A stretch of 64,000 nucleotides of DNA from assembly GCA_021442155.1 (NCBI GenBank), contig CM038216.1, forward strand, positions 155,233,983 through 155,297,982, in the 5' to 3' direction. The notes under the pieces were generated by a model, which was not told the DNA's origin, searched no databases, and saw only the letters and a program-made list of their open reading frames with translations. Origin of the DNA: Cymbidium sinense (Eukaryota; Streptophyta; Magnoliopsida; Asparagales; Orchidaceae). The position numbers were made by a program, and so were the translations under genes. Positions 37,038 through 49,854 of the stretch are shown here, piece by piece (position 1 is the first letter of the stretch; the number at the start of each line of letters is the position of its first letter).

Positions 37038-37600
37038 CAAATCAATTATTTTCACTCTTTATGTTTCGATTTTGTTACATATGGAGGCGATTCTTGCCTA
37101 AATCAAATTTTCTAACTTTTAAAGCCCATTACCTCATGATCATATCAATTATTATTTTCAACCCCTTTACTGATTTTGACATGGAGAATGAGGCCTAAAT
37201 CAAAGTTTCTATTTTGCCCATTACCTTACTTATGATCATGCCTCCAAATCAATTATTTTCAACCCCTTACGCTCACATTTTAATGAGGCTATTAGCCTAA
37301 ATCAAATTGCTTAAGCTTATTTTGTAGCTATATTACCTTACTTATGATCATAGCCTCCAAATCAATTATTTTCAACCCTTACGCTTGTCGATTTTGCATA
37401 TAAAGAGAATGCTTATTAAATTTAAATCAAATCGCTTAAGTTCTATTTTAGCCCATTACCTTACTTCTACATCATATGCCTCCAAATCAATTATTTTTCA
37501 CTCTTACGCTGATTTTGTTACATAAGGAGGTGATTCGCTCAAACAAATGCCTAAATCCACTTTAGTTCTATTGCCTCTACATATTATACTAAGCCCAAAT
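37038..37600. repeat. Degenerate tandem repeat, period about 103-125 bp
   Basis: About five units share CAAATCAATTATTTTCA (starting at 37038, about 37141, 37244, 37358 and 37483), then CGCT-GATTTTG, CCTAAATCAAA and CCCATTACCTTACTTATGATC. The first spacings are 103, 103, 114 and 125 bp. Confidence 0.8.
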
Positions 37601-38560
37601 GATTTATTTCACTCTATATCCTCGCTTCATTTCATGAAAAGAACTATTTAAAGATATTCTCAATCAACGCTTATATCTATCTTGACCTCTCGATCCACAC
37701 TTGCTTGAATGTTTCTAAAAATGCTCAAATACATCAGATGCTACATAATCCCTGGTTGTCTTCGACCGTCCTAACAAAATCCAAAAATATCGATCAAGAA
37801 TCTAAACTTAAATTGAATCTACGCTTCAACTAGACATTTAATGTCCATACAACATTTTAAAAGAATCGATACTTAGATGACATTGTTCAAACAAGTGACA
37901 GTAAAGCGTATAAACAAAAGAACAGATGCTTTTCAATCAAAATTTGGCGTGAAACTTCAACATTAGACATCTTAATGTCCATGCAATTTTCAAAAGAAAC
38001 GAGATGTCCATATGCATGTTGGAGTAATTCTAAGTCAAATACAAAAGAGCAGAATCTTTAATCCGGTTTGGTCTTGGACGGGTGGGTTAACAAACCTAAA
38101 ATTTGATATTATAAAATTTCAAATTAATAATATGATACGTCATATAATACGACGTGAACCAAACATAGCTTAAAATTCAAATTCTCGAGAAGAAAAGTCC
38201 CAAACCCGATCCTACATGTTCAAACTAGAGTGGACAAGGTTTTGAAGGATTATACTTCTTGAGATAATGAATTTAGACCGATCTCTGTAGAAAAGCGGGC
38301 AGTAGACAAGGTCTATCGATTGATATTAACATGATCGAGAAGGGTAATTATAATTAAAATTTCAATGATAAATGATCATATATTCAAATCTAAAATCAAT
38401 CATAAAATGATCAAAATTCAAAGAAAATAACAAAATATAAATAAAAAAATGAATTATTTAAATTAAAATAAAATAAAAAAATAAAAAATTAATCCACCCT
38501 CGCAATTGTTTGTCTTGGGTGACAAATTAAGAAAACTTTTTCTGAAAAGCCGATGTCAAA
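37601..38560. other. Unassigned stretch with a two-copy repeat
   Basis: Two related segments about 133 bp apart share CTTCAAC-TAGACAT-TTAATGTCCAT and a following TTTTAAAAGAA-like word (37831 and 37964). Nothing else was recognised. Confidence 0.4.
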
Positions 38561-38932
38561 TTAAATACCTTCACTCAAATATTCACAAGCGTGGGGCGTG
38601 TCCTCTGTCGTGGTTTTCTTGCGATGGCATAAATGGCGGTTGACACGAGCCTCGGCCGGTGGTTCGCGATATACGGTCCACGCGCGACGTATGTTCCAGC
38701 TTTGCTCTTTGGTGAAATGTAGAATGTATTTGGTTGGGCAAAAGCCTATGTTAGCTAAGGTTGACTTATATTTGTCCCCAGACAAACTCCACCAGTCTAC
38801 AAGGACACCTTGGGCGTAACCCATGTCTTGGACAAGGATCTTTGAGGTTGGGTCGACCTCCTCGACTAAGCGGACGGGGCATGACGGCGGGATGACGGAA
38901 CCATGGGATCTTGATGCGTCATCGTTCCCCAC
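38561..38932 (-). other. Unidentified 123-codon GC-rich open frame
   Basis: This open frame reads on the - strand from MGNDDASRSHGSVIPPSCP through VLVDWWSLSGDKYKS, GFCPTKYILHFTKEQSW and IRRAWTVYREPP to an early stop. Base composition is much richer in G+C than its surroundings and codon use looks gene-like. I recognise no family, signal peptide or membrane segment. It lies inside the TOC90 intron next to the tandem repeats. It may be a piece of a retroelement gag or a captured host exon; no splice sites or initiation context could be judged. The opposite strand (38598-38819) is open only as a shadow. Confidence 0.35.
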
Positions 38933-41900
38933 AAAAGTTTTAAATTAAAATAATAAATTTGTTAAACTCCACTCCTTTGCAATTATATACTCGTTCTTTA
39001 CGATTTATTGGCATCGAAAGTGCTCTCGATTGGGAGGGTAATTAACTATAGGGCTTGCTTTATAGGAAACACGAACTAGATATAAAAGTTCTCACCAAAT
39101 GAGAGCGAAATCTCTGGGTAGTGTCTTATCTTATTCATCTGCATTATTATCACCGACATTTAAGCAACTCTTTCCTTTTTTGAAAAGATCTTTGGCAATT
39201 TTCGGATCTCACAAAAACATAAACTCTTATATGAAGTATTTTTTTTGTTTGCATTATTTTTCACTTTTGTTGTTCTAGTCTGGGTGCTCCACAATATTAG
39301 TACTTACTTTTTGATGCCTCATTTTAAAATAAACTATACAACTATTAATGCAATAATATATTCTTTTGTGCTCTTAAACCTAAGTTAGGTACCAATTTTT
39401 TTGTTGGTACAAGTCTGTTGTTATTAAATTATTTGCTGAATTTATTTCTTTTAGTAATTCAACGAATTGTTTGACGTAATCATGTAGTATGCATAAAATT
39501 ATATTTTTATGCTTAGCATTCTAACTGCTTCAGATAACTTAAGAGTAACTAGAACATTTATAACATAGTTGTTGTTGAGCTACACTTAACAAATCATAAA
39601 ATTTTTTAGCTTGGCTATTAGGAGCCTATTCTATAACTTCTTGAAATTGTGGGTCAGTCACATCAAATGTAATTTTTTTATTTCTTTTATTTGATTTTCA
39701 TTAGATTGCGTATGACTTTTTGAAGCAGCACAAGTATAGTCGGTCAGTGGCTTACACTCTCCATAAGAAGACCAAGGCCAGTAAAAATTTTATTCGGTAT
39801 AAATCAATTCTAATTTCATATGGAGTTAGAAATGCTTAGAACATGGGCATCTATACTTCCTCTTAGAACTAATAAATAGTTATTGACAAGTTATGGAGAC
39901 GAAGTGTTCAAATCCTTTCACAAAGTTTTCAATTCTTCTTTTTTGTGCGAAGTGTAGTCTATTATACATCCACGATTGTTAATTACTAATATTCATACAT
40001 TATATGCAATTTTATTTTAGTTGTAATCTTTATGGCATATATGAATTTCTTTGAACTAAAATTACATTACTTAAAACCTTCACATAATTAATTTTATAGA
40101 TTACCTTCATATCTTCATCTCAATTACATCAAATTAAGGAACTTAATTAATTTTATATGTTTAAAGTATGCATGCACAATTTTTTTTGTGAAATTTTACT
40201 TGAAGAAAATTTAATTGAACAAAATTTTCAATCATTAATAAATTATTTTTTATATTAAAAACTTTTCTAGCTTAAAACAAAAAATAAATATATTTTACAC
40301 TATGTAACTCACGATTTAACACAAATTAATCTGAATATTATTGATATAACAGGTAATGTATAGAACTTGATAATTTTTTGTAGATATGATAATAAACATA
40401 CAAATCGATGCTAAATATATGTATATAACATTAAATAGAACACAAATATAAAAAAACTCTTAAAAAATATTGAAACTTAAACTTTATAAACAAAAATTGA
40501 AGAAATCTATGGATAAAATCTTAAATTAGAACATACAAGTCAAAGAAGAAGATTTACCTTTAGATATGTGAAGAAATCAACAAATAGATTATACATTGAT
40601 GACGTGGAATGCGGTGAAACGGGTGGTAGCTCTCTTAGGAAAGAAGTGGTATGGTTGGGATGCATATTTTTAAGATGCATTCAGGCAATTTTTTCCAATG
40701 GAAAATCCAATAGAAAATCTCATGACTTAAGTTTAGAGTGAATTTTTGTTGTAAAATTTTGTCACGTATATCGGGTGAATTTTACGGCAGACTTTCCACA
40801 TGAATATTGAGCCAACGAGAATCCCATTACAGATTTTTCTCAAAAATTTTGTGGAAATCTCACCAAAATTTTTGGTGGAATATTTTTGCCGTTAATCCCA
40901 TGGAAAATTTTGGATTTTTCTGTCATGAATCAATAGGCTTTACTATTATATAGATGTATAGATTGTAGAAGAAATATTATGGATTGAAAGTTTATAGTAA
41001 GTTATTGCACTTTTATTGAGAGAATTTTATTGCATGAGAACTAAAACATTGAATATAGTATAAAGGAGCAATGTTGAGGCTGAATTTAGAGTCCTTCCCT
41101 GTCGATTTATGAAACTATATAAATCAAGAGGATTCTCTAAAGATTGAAGATTTCCATTCCGTATTCCTTACAATGATAATATGGAAAGCTATCTCAATTT
41201 CTTACACCAGTTCATTACAGCTTAAAATATTTAGAAGGTGATAAACACTTTATTGAAAAAAGTTAGCATTGGCTTGATTTACCTGACATTCATTCTAGTA
41301 ATCGAAATAATATGTTGACATTATCACAAAGGGTGGGTTTTCCACATTAACTTCTGGATAAAAATAGTTGATTCTCTGTTATGGCTTCTAATTTTTATGA
41401 TTTGATTTATCATGTAAGAAAGAAAGGAAACTAAATTGAAACCTTATATATTTAGCTTTTTCATAAATAGGTTTGTGTGCAACCTTTGCTAATGGAGACA
41501 AAATAATAATATAACTTATTTATTTATGCATATTGTACCATTGCTGCCTTCGATTGGATTGGGATTTGGCATCTCCTTAAGGACGTGGTCTATTTGGGCT
41601 TCTTGGCTTAAGAAGTTCGATCAACATATCATTTGGCTCAAGCTTGCATAGCATGGAGTTTGACAGATTACCTGCATGGGTTAGTGCTTTTAGTTTGGCG
41701 CTTAAGGGCTGGCCACCACAGCTCATTTCTTAGGGCCTAGCTTTAAAGATGGTCTATTCTAACAATCACAGTAATCAAAAGGCATAAAGGAAAACAAGTA
41801 AAAATAGAAATTTATATATTACAAGATTTTATCATTTCAGTCGAGATAATATTAACATGTTTAGCATTGGAGTTGACCAATTGGACCTTGCAAGTAATGC

Positions 41901-43828
41901 CAACTACAATAAAAATAACTTATAAGATAAATCATTACACATCGATCTCCATGGCTGATTACTAACGTCCTTCAAACTTTGTTTGGTCAAACCTCCTCAC
42001 TGCTCACTCATCTTGCCCTATGTTCAATGTTTAAAACTAGTATTTTTATCTTTGAGGCTAGGTGTAAGCCTCAAGGCCTTTTTGAGGCGTGAGCCTTATA
42101 ATTAATAAATTACATAAAGTAAGAAGTTGTATACATATTAAAGTATAAATCAAGGAGTAATATATTAATATCCTAATCTATTAACATGTTAAAATATTAC
42201 ACATGAACATCCTAATATAGTTAGAATTAATAAATTGCATAAAATATCAAGTAACATATTATTTATTGACATCAAATCATGAAGTACAAAATATTATATA
42301 AATATCAAAGTAATACTACATATTAAAATAGTCAAAATAAATTTAATTAAGTTTTTCTCTCTCAATTCAATGTTTTCTATCACAAGTAGCATTGGTGGCG
42401 ATGGTAGCTAGCACTATGCGTGAGGAGCGAAGAAAGTATGATAGGATAGATGCTTGGGCAATTTCTATTCGAAGATCAGTTGCGTAGGTGTTTGGGTGTG
42501 TGTTATTTATATAATTAAAATTCATATTAAATTTTGTTAATAAGACTTTGTTCTAAATGTGCACGCTTCACAAAAATTTAAGTGAAGTGGGCCTCATATC
42601 ATGTGAGGTATAAGCTTTACATAGCATCAATAAGGCGTAAGCCTTATTATGATTTTGAAAAAATTGTTGAGATGATTTTTTTTATTGCACAATTTTAAAT
42701 AAGGCTATGTTAACTCACCACTTGATGATTTAACAACTATGAGATAAACTCAATGAAATGCTTATCATGAAACTTGTTTATAGAAACCTTAAAGATCTTA
42801 TTGAGGAAATTATGGAATAAATACATTATCGAGGCTTTCAAACTATCATGTTTATCATTGTCATGTTCATTCACTTACCTATTGGTGCAGCTCCCATGAG
42901 AGGTTTAGCTTGGGACTCATCAGCTTCTTCCCCGAAGTTAGAGAGTTGGTGCCCACATAAGTTTTGATAACTCTTATTTCATTGAAGTGTTTCCACTTGG
43001 TCTCATTGGTGGCTATACTAGGCCTTAAAACTTTTAGTCTTATATTTAAAGGCGAGCTATTAACAAAGTTACAATATTTAGCTAGGGTAGACTTAGGGAT
43101 TGTAGTATTATGTTACCCATGGTGAAGCCTTATTATTAGTTATATGGCTCTTTTTTCTCATGCTCTCATCTTCCTTCTACAACTTTCCTCTCATTCTTTG
43201 CCCATACAATATGGCATGTCATATTGTGTCCTGACGTCCTTTGTTAGGTTTAGTTAGTAATCCATGTTTGATCACCCAAAGTCAATTGGCCAATTAGGTA
43301 TTTAGTAGACCACATTAGTTCATCATCTAATGCTTATCCTAGTTGGTTTACTATAGTCTTGTTGGTCCTATCCAATCAACAACTCATGTTAGGTCTTTAA
43401 TTTGTTATGATTGACTCACTATCTATTTGACTAACCTAGTCTTAAGGATATAGTGTGATGAGTCATGATTTTTGTATAAAGTAGAGTCGCACAACATCCA
43501 ACATTTGTTTGACACTACTTTGACAGTCCACGCCTGTAAGGCCATACCATGAGGTTGGTCTGTAAGGAAAAAAAATTAAGATAAATTTCTTGATTCTTAT
43601 ACTAGCAGCTATTCCGTCACTAGTAGATAATGTCTAACAATCACTATGGTGCCCTCCTTTTTGCTTGCTATTTTTTTTACCTCCTTAATTTATGATCTTG
43701 TTCATTCTTTAGCTGACATGTTATCTACAATGAGGATTTGATTTACTAATCCCACCTCCCACCTTGGTTGGGATCCTCTGTAGCTTTGACAAAATCTTCA
43801 TAAATCTCCTGCTTTGTGTGTGTGTACA

Positions 43829-43887
<59 letters not shown>

Positions 43888-44387
43888 CTTGGGCAAATTG
43901 AATATTTGCATGGATTAGAGAAAAATAAAACTTTTTTCATGGTTAATGTGCAACAATCAACCATTTGCAGAAGATTAAGATTAATTATTAGTTCAAGTTA
44001 AATTGTGGGAAAGCAAGATTAAGAAATTGGCATTACTTTTTGGTGAAATAATCCTATCGTTGGCTGTTCTTTGCGGGCTATCATCCATAATTTTCTCTCC
44101 CTTAGCCATATTAAAAATACAACTTCAATAAATACAAGGGCTCTTGATATTGTTGGTTAATTTATTGATATATGTTGAATAAAATCTTAATCGCATAAGC
44201 TGCAACTGTTATTAGGATAGAGTCTTTGTCCATGATTTATTCTAATGTCCTATTTGGATATCTAGGTTGGTTGTAACCTCTTAAGTTTGCATGTAAATGT
44301 ATAACTAATATAACTGGTATGAATGTTTTTCAAGTTTAAGATAATGAATTTAATATGAAATACTTCTATCTCTTGATAATTAATTAA
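38933..44387. other. AT-rich intron end, mostly unassigned
   Basis: No intact gene is seen. At 40680-40940 there are repeated GGAAAAT/TGGAATTT-type words ending in GGATTTTTCTGTCATGA, weakly like a CACTA terminus. A - strand peptide at about 39560-39690 (DVTDPQFQEVIE...KKFYDLLSVAQQQL) may belong to the same transposon. Around 42050-42660, palindromic AGGC/GCCT words (GTAAGCCT, GGCGTGAGCC, GGCGTAAGCC) suggest an old small DNA element. Confidence 0.3.
43836..43884. repeat. (TA)n microsatellite
   Basis: Pure TA run preceded by a TG run, about 540 bp before TOC90 exon 2. Confidence 0.95.
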
Positions 44388-44421
44388 ATGATAAAAATAT
44401 ACAATCTATTTTTTATCTCAG

Positions 44422-46649
44422 GTACAACGGGCAATATAACTGATGCAGTGATTTCTTCTCAAAGCACTCAAAGTGAGGACCAAGTAAACATAACGTCAGC
44501 CCATGCACAGCTTCTTGTCACTGAAGCCTCTGCTCAAGCTCAATATAATAGCAAACAAGGGAATGAAGATCCTTTGACTCAAGTTGAGGCATTTCAGATC
44601 CATTTCCTGCGTCTTGTCCAACGAATTGGGCAGTCACCAGCAAATCCTTTGGTTCCTCAGGTTCTATACCGGTTGGAACTTGCGAGATTGATACGAGCTG
44701 GTGAATCCAACATAAAGAAGACTGGCCTTAATATTGATAAAGCTAGAGCTGTAGCATTAGCTCTAGAGGAGTCAGGCCAAGATGATATTGACTTCTCTTT
44801 AAGGATACTTGTCCTGGGAAAGACTGGTGTGGGTAAGAGTGCAACCATAAACTCTTTATTTGATCAGGCAAGAGTAACCACTAATGCATTTCAACCATCA
44901 ACTGAGAGTATTCAGAACGTTGTTGGGACTATCAAAGGAATCAAAGTCACATTTATTGATACACCTGGCCTTTTACATTGGAATAACAACCAGCGTAGGA
45001 ACAGGAAGATCTTGATTAAAGTTAGAAAGTTTATTAGGAAATCCCCTCCAGATGTCATTCTTTATTTTGAACGACTTGATTTTTATAGCAGGGGCTACTA
45101 TGATTTCCCGTTGCTTAAGCTTATCACCAATGTCTTTGGTTCTTCCATCTGGTTTAACACTCTTCTTGTCATGACGCATTCTTCATCTCCTTTACCAGAA
45201 GGAATGGATGGTTATCCAGCAAGCTACGAGGAATTTGTGGGCCAATGTACAAACCTTCTGCAATCATATATACACCGAGCAGTATCCAATAATCAGCTCG
45301 AGAATCCTGTCCTTTTAGTGGAAAATCATCCTATGTGCATGAGAAATTCCAAAGGCGAGAAGGTTCTTCCCAATGGTCAAGCTTGGTTGTCACAGCTTTT
45401 GCTGTTAAGCATTGCTACTAAGGTGTTGGGTGATGCAAATTCCCTTCTAAAGTTTCAAGACAGCTTTCAATCAGTGAAGTCTGATGGTATAAGGCAGCCT
45501 TCATTACCGCATCTCCTGTCATCACTTCTTCAACGCCGTTCTTCATGGTCCACCATTGGTGGAAATGATTATGATGTAAATGATCTGTCTGACAGTGAGG
45601 AGGATGAGTATGATCAGCTTCCACCAATTCGTATCCTCACCAAGGCCCAGTACCAGCAATTATCCAGATTGCAGAAAAAAGCTTATCTTGATGAATTGGA
45701 CTATCGTGAGACTCTGTATCTAAAGAAACAATGGAGAGCAGAGGTTAGAAGGAATAAGGAAAGAATGCTTCCAAATAATGGTGCATATGAAAGCAGTGAA
45801 TATGAAAACAGCTCTTCACATGAGGTTGTCCAGTTGTCTGACATGGCTATCCCATTAAGTTTCGACTCCGATTGCCCCTCTCATAGATACCGATGTTCAC
45901 TGGAAACTAATGAGTGGCTTCTTCGGCCTGTTCTGGACTCCCAAGGATGGGATCATGATGTTTGTTTTGATGGGATCAGCTTGGATTTTTCTAAAGAAAT
46001 CAAGAGAAACCTCACTGCTTCAGTTGCAGGACAGATGAGGAAGGACAAGGAGGATTTCAGTGTCCAATCAGACGCTGGAATAAACTTTGTGAACGGAAAG
46101 TGCTTTTTTCTTTCAGCTTTTGACATTCTAACTGCAGGTAAGGATTTGATTTACACATTTCATGGAGACGCTAAGCTCAAGAATTTGGACTGCAATAGTA
46201 CAGGATGCGGGCTTTCTCTGACTTCTTTTGGTAAAATGCATTTCATTGGAGTCAAGCTTGAGGATTCCTTTTCACTTGGAAGGAGGTTTAAGCTTATGTC
46301 CAATACAGGAAGTCTTGTAGGCAATGGTCAGGTGGCATATGGTGGAAGCTTGGAGGCAACAATAAGAGGAAAGGATTTCCCTGTGAGAGATGAGAAAGTG
46401 ACCGTTGCTGCTAACTTACTTTCATTTAATAAAGACATGGTTCTTGGAGGAAGTTTGCAGACTGACTTCCGGTTAGGTCGTGTTGCAAAGATGTCCTTTA
46501 ATGGAAATATGAACAGCAGAAGTTTAGGTCAGCTTTCATTTAAGACCAGCACATCAGAACATTTTGAGTTGGGGTTGATAGCAGCTGTTTCGCTTATTCA
46601 AGCTCTGTTCCATAGGAGAAAAAATAACCATGAGTGGGAGAAGTCTTGA
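44422..46649 (+). CDS. TOC90: TOC90 chloroplast import receptor GTPase, coding exon 2
   Basis: This exon encodes the bulk of a Toc159-family GTPase that recognises preproteins at the outer chloroplast envelope and works with Toc33/34 and Toc75. Numbered from the in-frame ATG at 44388, the P-loop GKTGVGKS is at residues 144-151, DTPG (G3) at 191-194, THSS (G4) at 263-266 and ENHP (G5) at 312-315. An acidic linker EEDEYDQLP follows at 404-412, then DELDYRETLYLKKQ, then the membrane (M) domain (about 480-753, with FDSDCPSHRYRC and GWDHDVCFDGI). It ends in SEHFELGLIAA...RRK, the usual TOC90 tail. The short pre-GTPase region and total length separate it from Toc159, Toc132 and Toc120. The ATG at 44388 lies in the intron; an in-frame stop sits just before it and the AG acceptor is at 44420-44421. 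The frame is intact, with no damaged motif. Confidence 0.95.
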
Positions 46650-47367
46650 TGCATTTAATATACCTAGTGTCACCTTATCAGTGTAATCTACTAGTATTTG
46701 AAAAGCTTCTATGGTGAAGAAGGGAATGTAGCTGATCGGTATCTATACATCTATTAATAATAACACATGTTTCTATTGACCTCCACATTCATTTTTGCCA
46801 GTAGGATATTGACTGTTGATTAGTCCAGTTTTGGTCATAGTGAGAAAGAACATCATGTAACTCAGGAAATGCCATGCTCAACTTCACTCAACTTCTGCAC
46901 CAGCCCACTGTTGTTGCAGGTACATAAGTAACCCTAAAACTTCTTATCATACAATTTATTTTCTTCAATATCATGAGGATGTTACATATCTTTACTTTTC
47001 AGAAGCATCCTGGTAAGTTATAACAGGTTTGTAAGGATCGATAGCTACCCTAAACCCAGATTCTTGTCCTAGAGTTTTCATTTTTAGAAGAATATTGGTC
47101 ACATAACCTAAAATTATGTTGAGTTAAACAAACTTTTAAATCCAATTAATGGTGAAATGATTATATGTTGTGTTATTTGGAGCAGGTATTCAGGTTAATA
47201 ATAATAATTATGTGTCAAAATGACTTTGATTTACATTAGTTGTGTGTCAAGTCAATCAATAATGAATATTGACAAATAGAATCAATGGCATCACATTAAC
47301 TTGTTTTTCCACATGATTAAATCATTTATCTTATGTCATCTTTTTAGTCCATATATATATATAGTTG

Positions 47368-47407
<40 letters not shown>

Positions 47408-49837
47408 TGAGTGATTTTGAATCTTTATGATTTGTCATAGGAGTTATGCGAGCCATAATTAATAATCTTTAGCTCAAAAGTCAAAAACTACCCTCTATGA
47501 TCAACCAATTAGGTATGTCTTTGGTTCATGACGAGCCATCAATGTTTGTCTACTATTAGAATACTTATCAAATATTGTTCCAATATGAAATAGGGGATGA
47601 TATATACATCTCTACAAACTTTACTAAATTTTTTGATTAATAGGCATGCCATTATGGAAAAACTCTTTGATGTTTTTTTTGGGAAATTGACTTTATATGA
47701 TTCATAATAGCTATAATTGAAAAAATATTCTATTAATATATTATTTTGGAGAAATATTCTTCAAAATTCCTTTTGGATGTAAATGCCATTGATATACCTA
47801 TATCTTATTTTCAAGTGTTTCCCACTAAAACACTAAGGAGCTTAATGCACTTTTAGGCAATTTTCATTATTAATTTTATCATTTTTTTATTGAGAATTTT
47901 TTATTTAGCGGATTAATAAGACGATGATGGTGGAGTTAAATTAGACCAATTAATTTAATACTGATTTCGACAGTTGTAAGTGAATCTTATTTTGATTATT
48001 AATTGATCTTGTTCTTATATTTTAAGCAAATTTTCAACATTCTTGTACTTTGTGGAGGAGAATGGAAAGAAATTCAAATTGATTAGATATTTACTGAAAA
48101 AAGAGGAAATGATTATTTGTTTAAAGAAGTATTTTCCCCAAATATCTTATAGATTTTATATACGAACTTATATAGACCGGTAAGAATTACTTCAGCATAA
48201 AGTTAAAGATGATGCACCACTTTGGTGGAGCAAAATTCATTATATTATTTTCTCTAATAGAGATAGTAATATAGCATATGAAATTTCTTGTTTTTTTTTG
48301 AATGAGATATCAGCCTCCCAATTGTATGTTCATTGCTCACAATAATATTTTAACTATAGATTATAACACAAATGACAATTATGCAAGGTTAGTCCACCTA
48401 TCATTTCTTGTTAAGGATTTTATGAAGCTGATGTTGTGAATATATAGGATGGAGATGAAGATGGTACTATAGGCATTACATGATATAAATTATGGTGGCT
48501 TCATAGAAGCTTCAGTATTGAAGCACCATTAGATAATACAATCTCATTTTATGATATACCTGAAGTTAGTAAACAATTCTTTTGATTCTTCATGTGGCTT
48601 GGACCTGAAAGCAATAAACACAAATAGTTTTCATTCTATAAGAGTCCATGCTTAGAAAGTATTTTCAATTCGATGGCTATTAATGTAATGACTACATACT
48701 CAAAGTAAGTCCTCATTATATTTAGAAGTTAGATAACTCTTTGAGAGCAAAGATCAATAAAAAAAGAAGTTGCATCTATATGGAATGAAGAATAACTTTC
48801 AATTCAAGGTAAAGAAGCCAGTGAATGATATTGGTATATTTGTTGTGCTTTTGAAAACTATTCATGGAGCTTAAAAGCTATGAGTTGGCACAATCAATTA
48901 TTTTTTAGATTAGAAGCCATGAATCAAAATGCACTTGCACTTTGGATGTTAGATCGAAAACTATCAACAAGCGCATATATTTCTTATTTGATTTATAATC
49001 AAAGAGAAGCGTATTAGATTTGGCCCTAATTTGAACTTAATCATGATAATATCAGAAATGAAGAGGGACTAGAATATTAATTTATCTTATGAGAATATTT
49101 GGTAGTGTTGTGAGCAAGTTATTACCTATATATGATGGTACCTTGAAGCTTCCCTTAGAACCATCATATCTAATCACGCTAAATATGAAGTATCTATGAA
49201 AAGTTGTTGATTTCCAGCTTGACAGTTATTTATGCTTGAAGTATAGTACTTCTTTTTGATGTTACCATTCAAGGTTCAAATGTGGATGCCATTCAGTGTT
49301 AAATACAGATGGAACATTTCTGAATACATGATATGGATGTAATTTTATTATGGTTGTGATAGACAAAATGAACTCTCAAATTTATCTAGTGGTATTTGTA
49401 GTTGTTAACTCAAAGATAATAAGCTATGGATGTACTTTATGATTAGAATAAGGAAAATTTAATAATATCTCCAATGCTTATCTTTTTTTATTTGTTTAGT
49501 GGTATCTTATGGAGCTTGCATTCATCATATTACAATGAATATTAAGGTGAAGTCCAACATTAATAGTTATCATGAAAAATTTCGCTTGCCTTCCATAGCT
49601 TATAGAAGAATAAGTTTTATTGACACTTTGACAAAATATAGATTAAAATTGTTTAAAGTTGTGTAATTTGTGAGGCATACCTCAAGACGAGTCTTACCAC
49701 CTTTTGAAGAAAAAATAGTCATAAAGCACATGTTTCATGACTTATATTGTAAGGTATGTGCCTCATAATGTATGGCACACCTCATAGCCCTCTCACCTCA
49801 TGAAGAGTGTGCAATAGAGGTTAATTTTTTAAAATAT
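46650..49837. other. TOC90 3' flank and unassigned sequence
   Basis: The first few hundred bases probably hold the 3' UTR; an ATTAATAATAA word at about 46752-46762 is a possible poly(A) signal. From 47400 to 49830 the sequence is AT-rich with no assignable protein motif. At 49670-49800 there are GAGGC/GCCTC palindromic words similar to those near 42060. Confidence 0.4.
47371..47404. repeat. (GA)n microsatellite
   Basis: About 34 bp of GA repeat downstream of TOC90. Confidence 0.95.
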
Positions 49838-49854
49838 TAATAATATTAATAAAG
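49838..49854. repeat. Target-site duplication, left of LINE copy D
   Basis: TAATAATATTAATAAAG, repeated exactly at 50148-50164. Confidence 0.9.

Larger units (their letters stand above)
10752..44421 (+). other. TOC90: TOC90 intron, about 33.7 kb, filled with transposons
   Basis: The boundaries are CATG|GTATTT on the left and TTTTTTATCTCAG|GTAC on the right, both phase 1, so splicing keeps the frame. Inside are a sense RTE LINE split by an antisense Tekay-like element, a copia fragment, an antisense near-full-length RTE LINE, two tandem-repeat fields and long AT-rich stretches. No other exon of TOC90 is needed to explain the protein, and none was seen. The two large retroelements with clear internal transcription units lie antisense to the gene. 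An alternative would be that exon 1 belongs to a separate duplicated copy, but the matching phase and complete protein length argue against this. Confidence 0.8.

Noticed and set aside
34930..37600. CRISPR-like array
   Set aside because: Units are 100-200 bp, degenerate and without short unique spacers; this is a plant genome.
43746..44001. Frames across the TA microsatellite before exon 2
   Set aside because: Both strands are open only because of the repeat.
44388..44421. ATG at 44388 as the TOC90 start
   Set aside because: It lies inside the pyrimidine-rich intron end before the AG acceptor, with an in-frame stop just upstream. A proper N-terminal exon with matching phase exists at 10634.
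44657..45627. Antisense open frames inside TOC90 exon 2
   Set aside because: They are shadows of a well-conserved sense gene and show no family motif.
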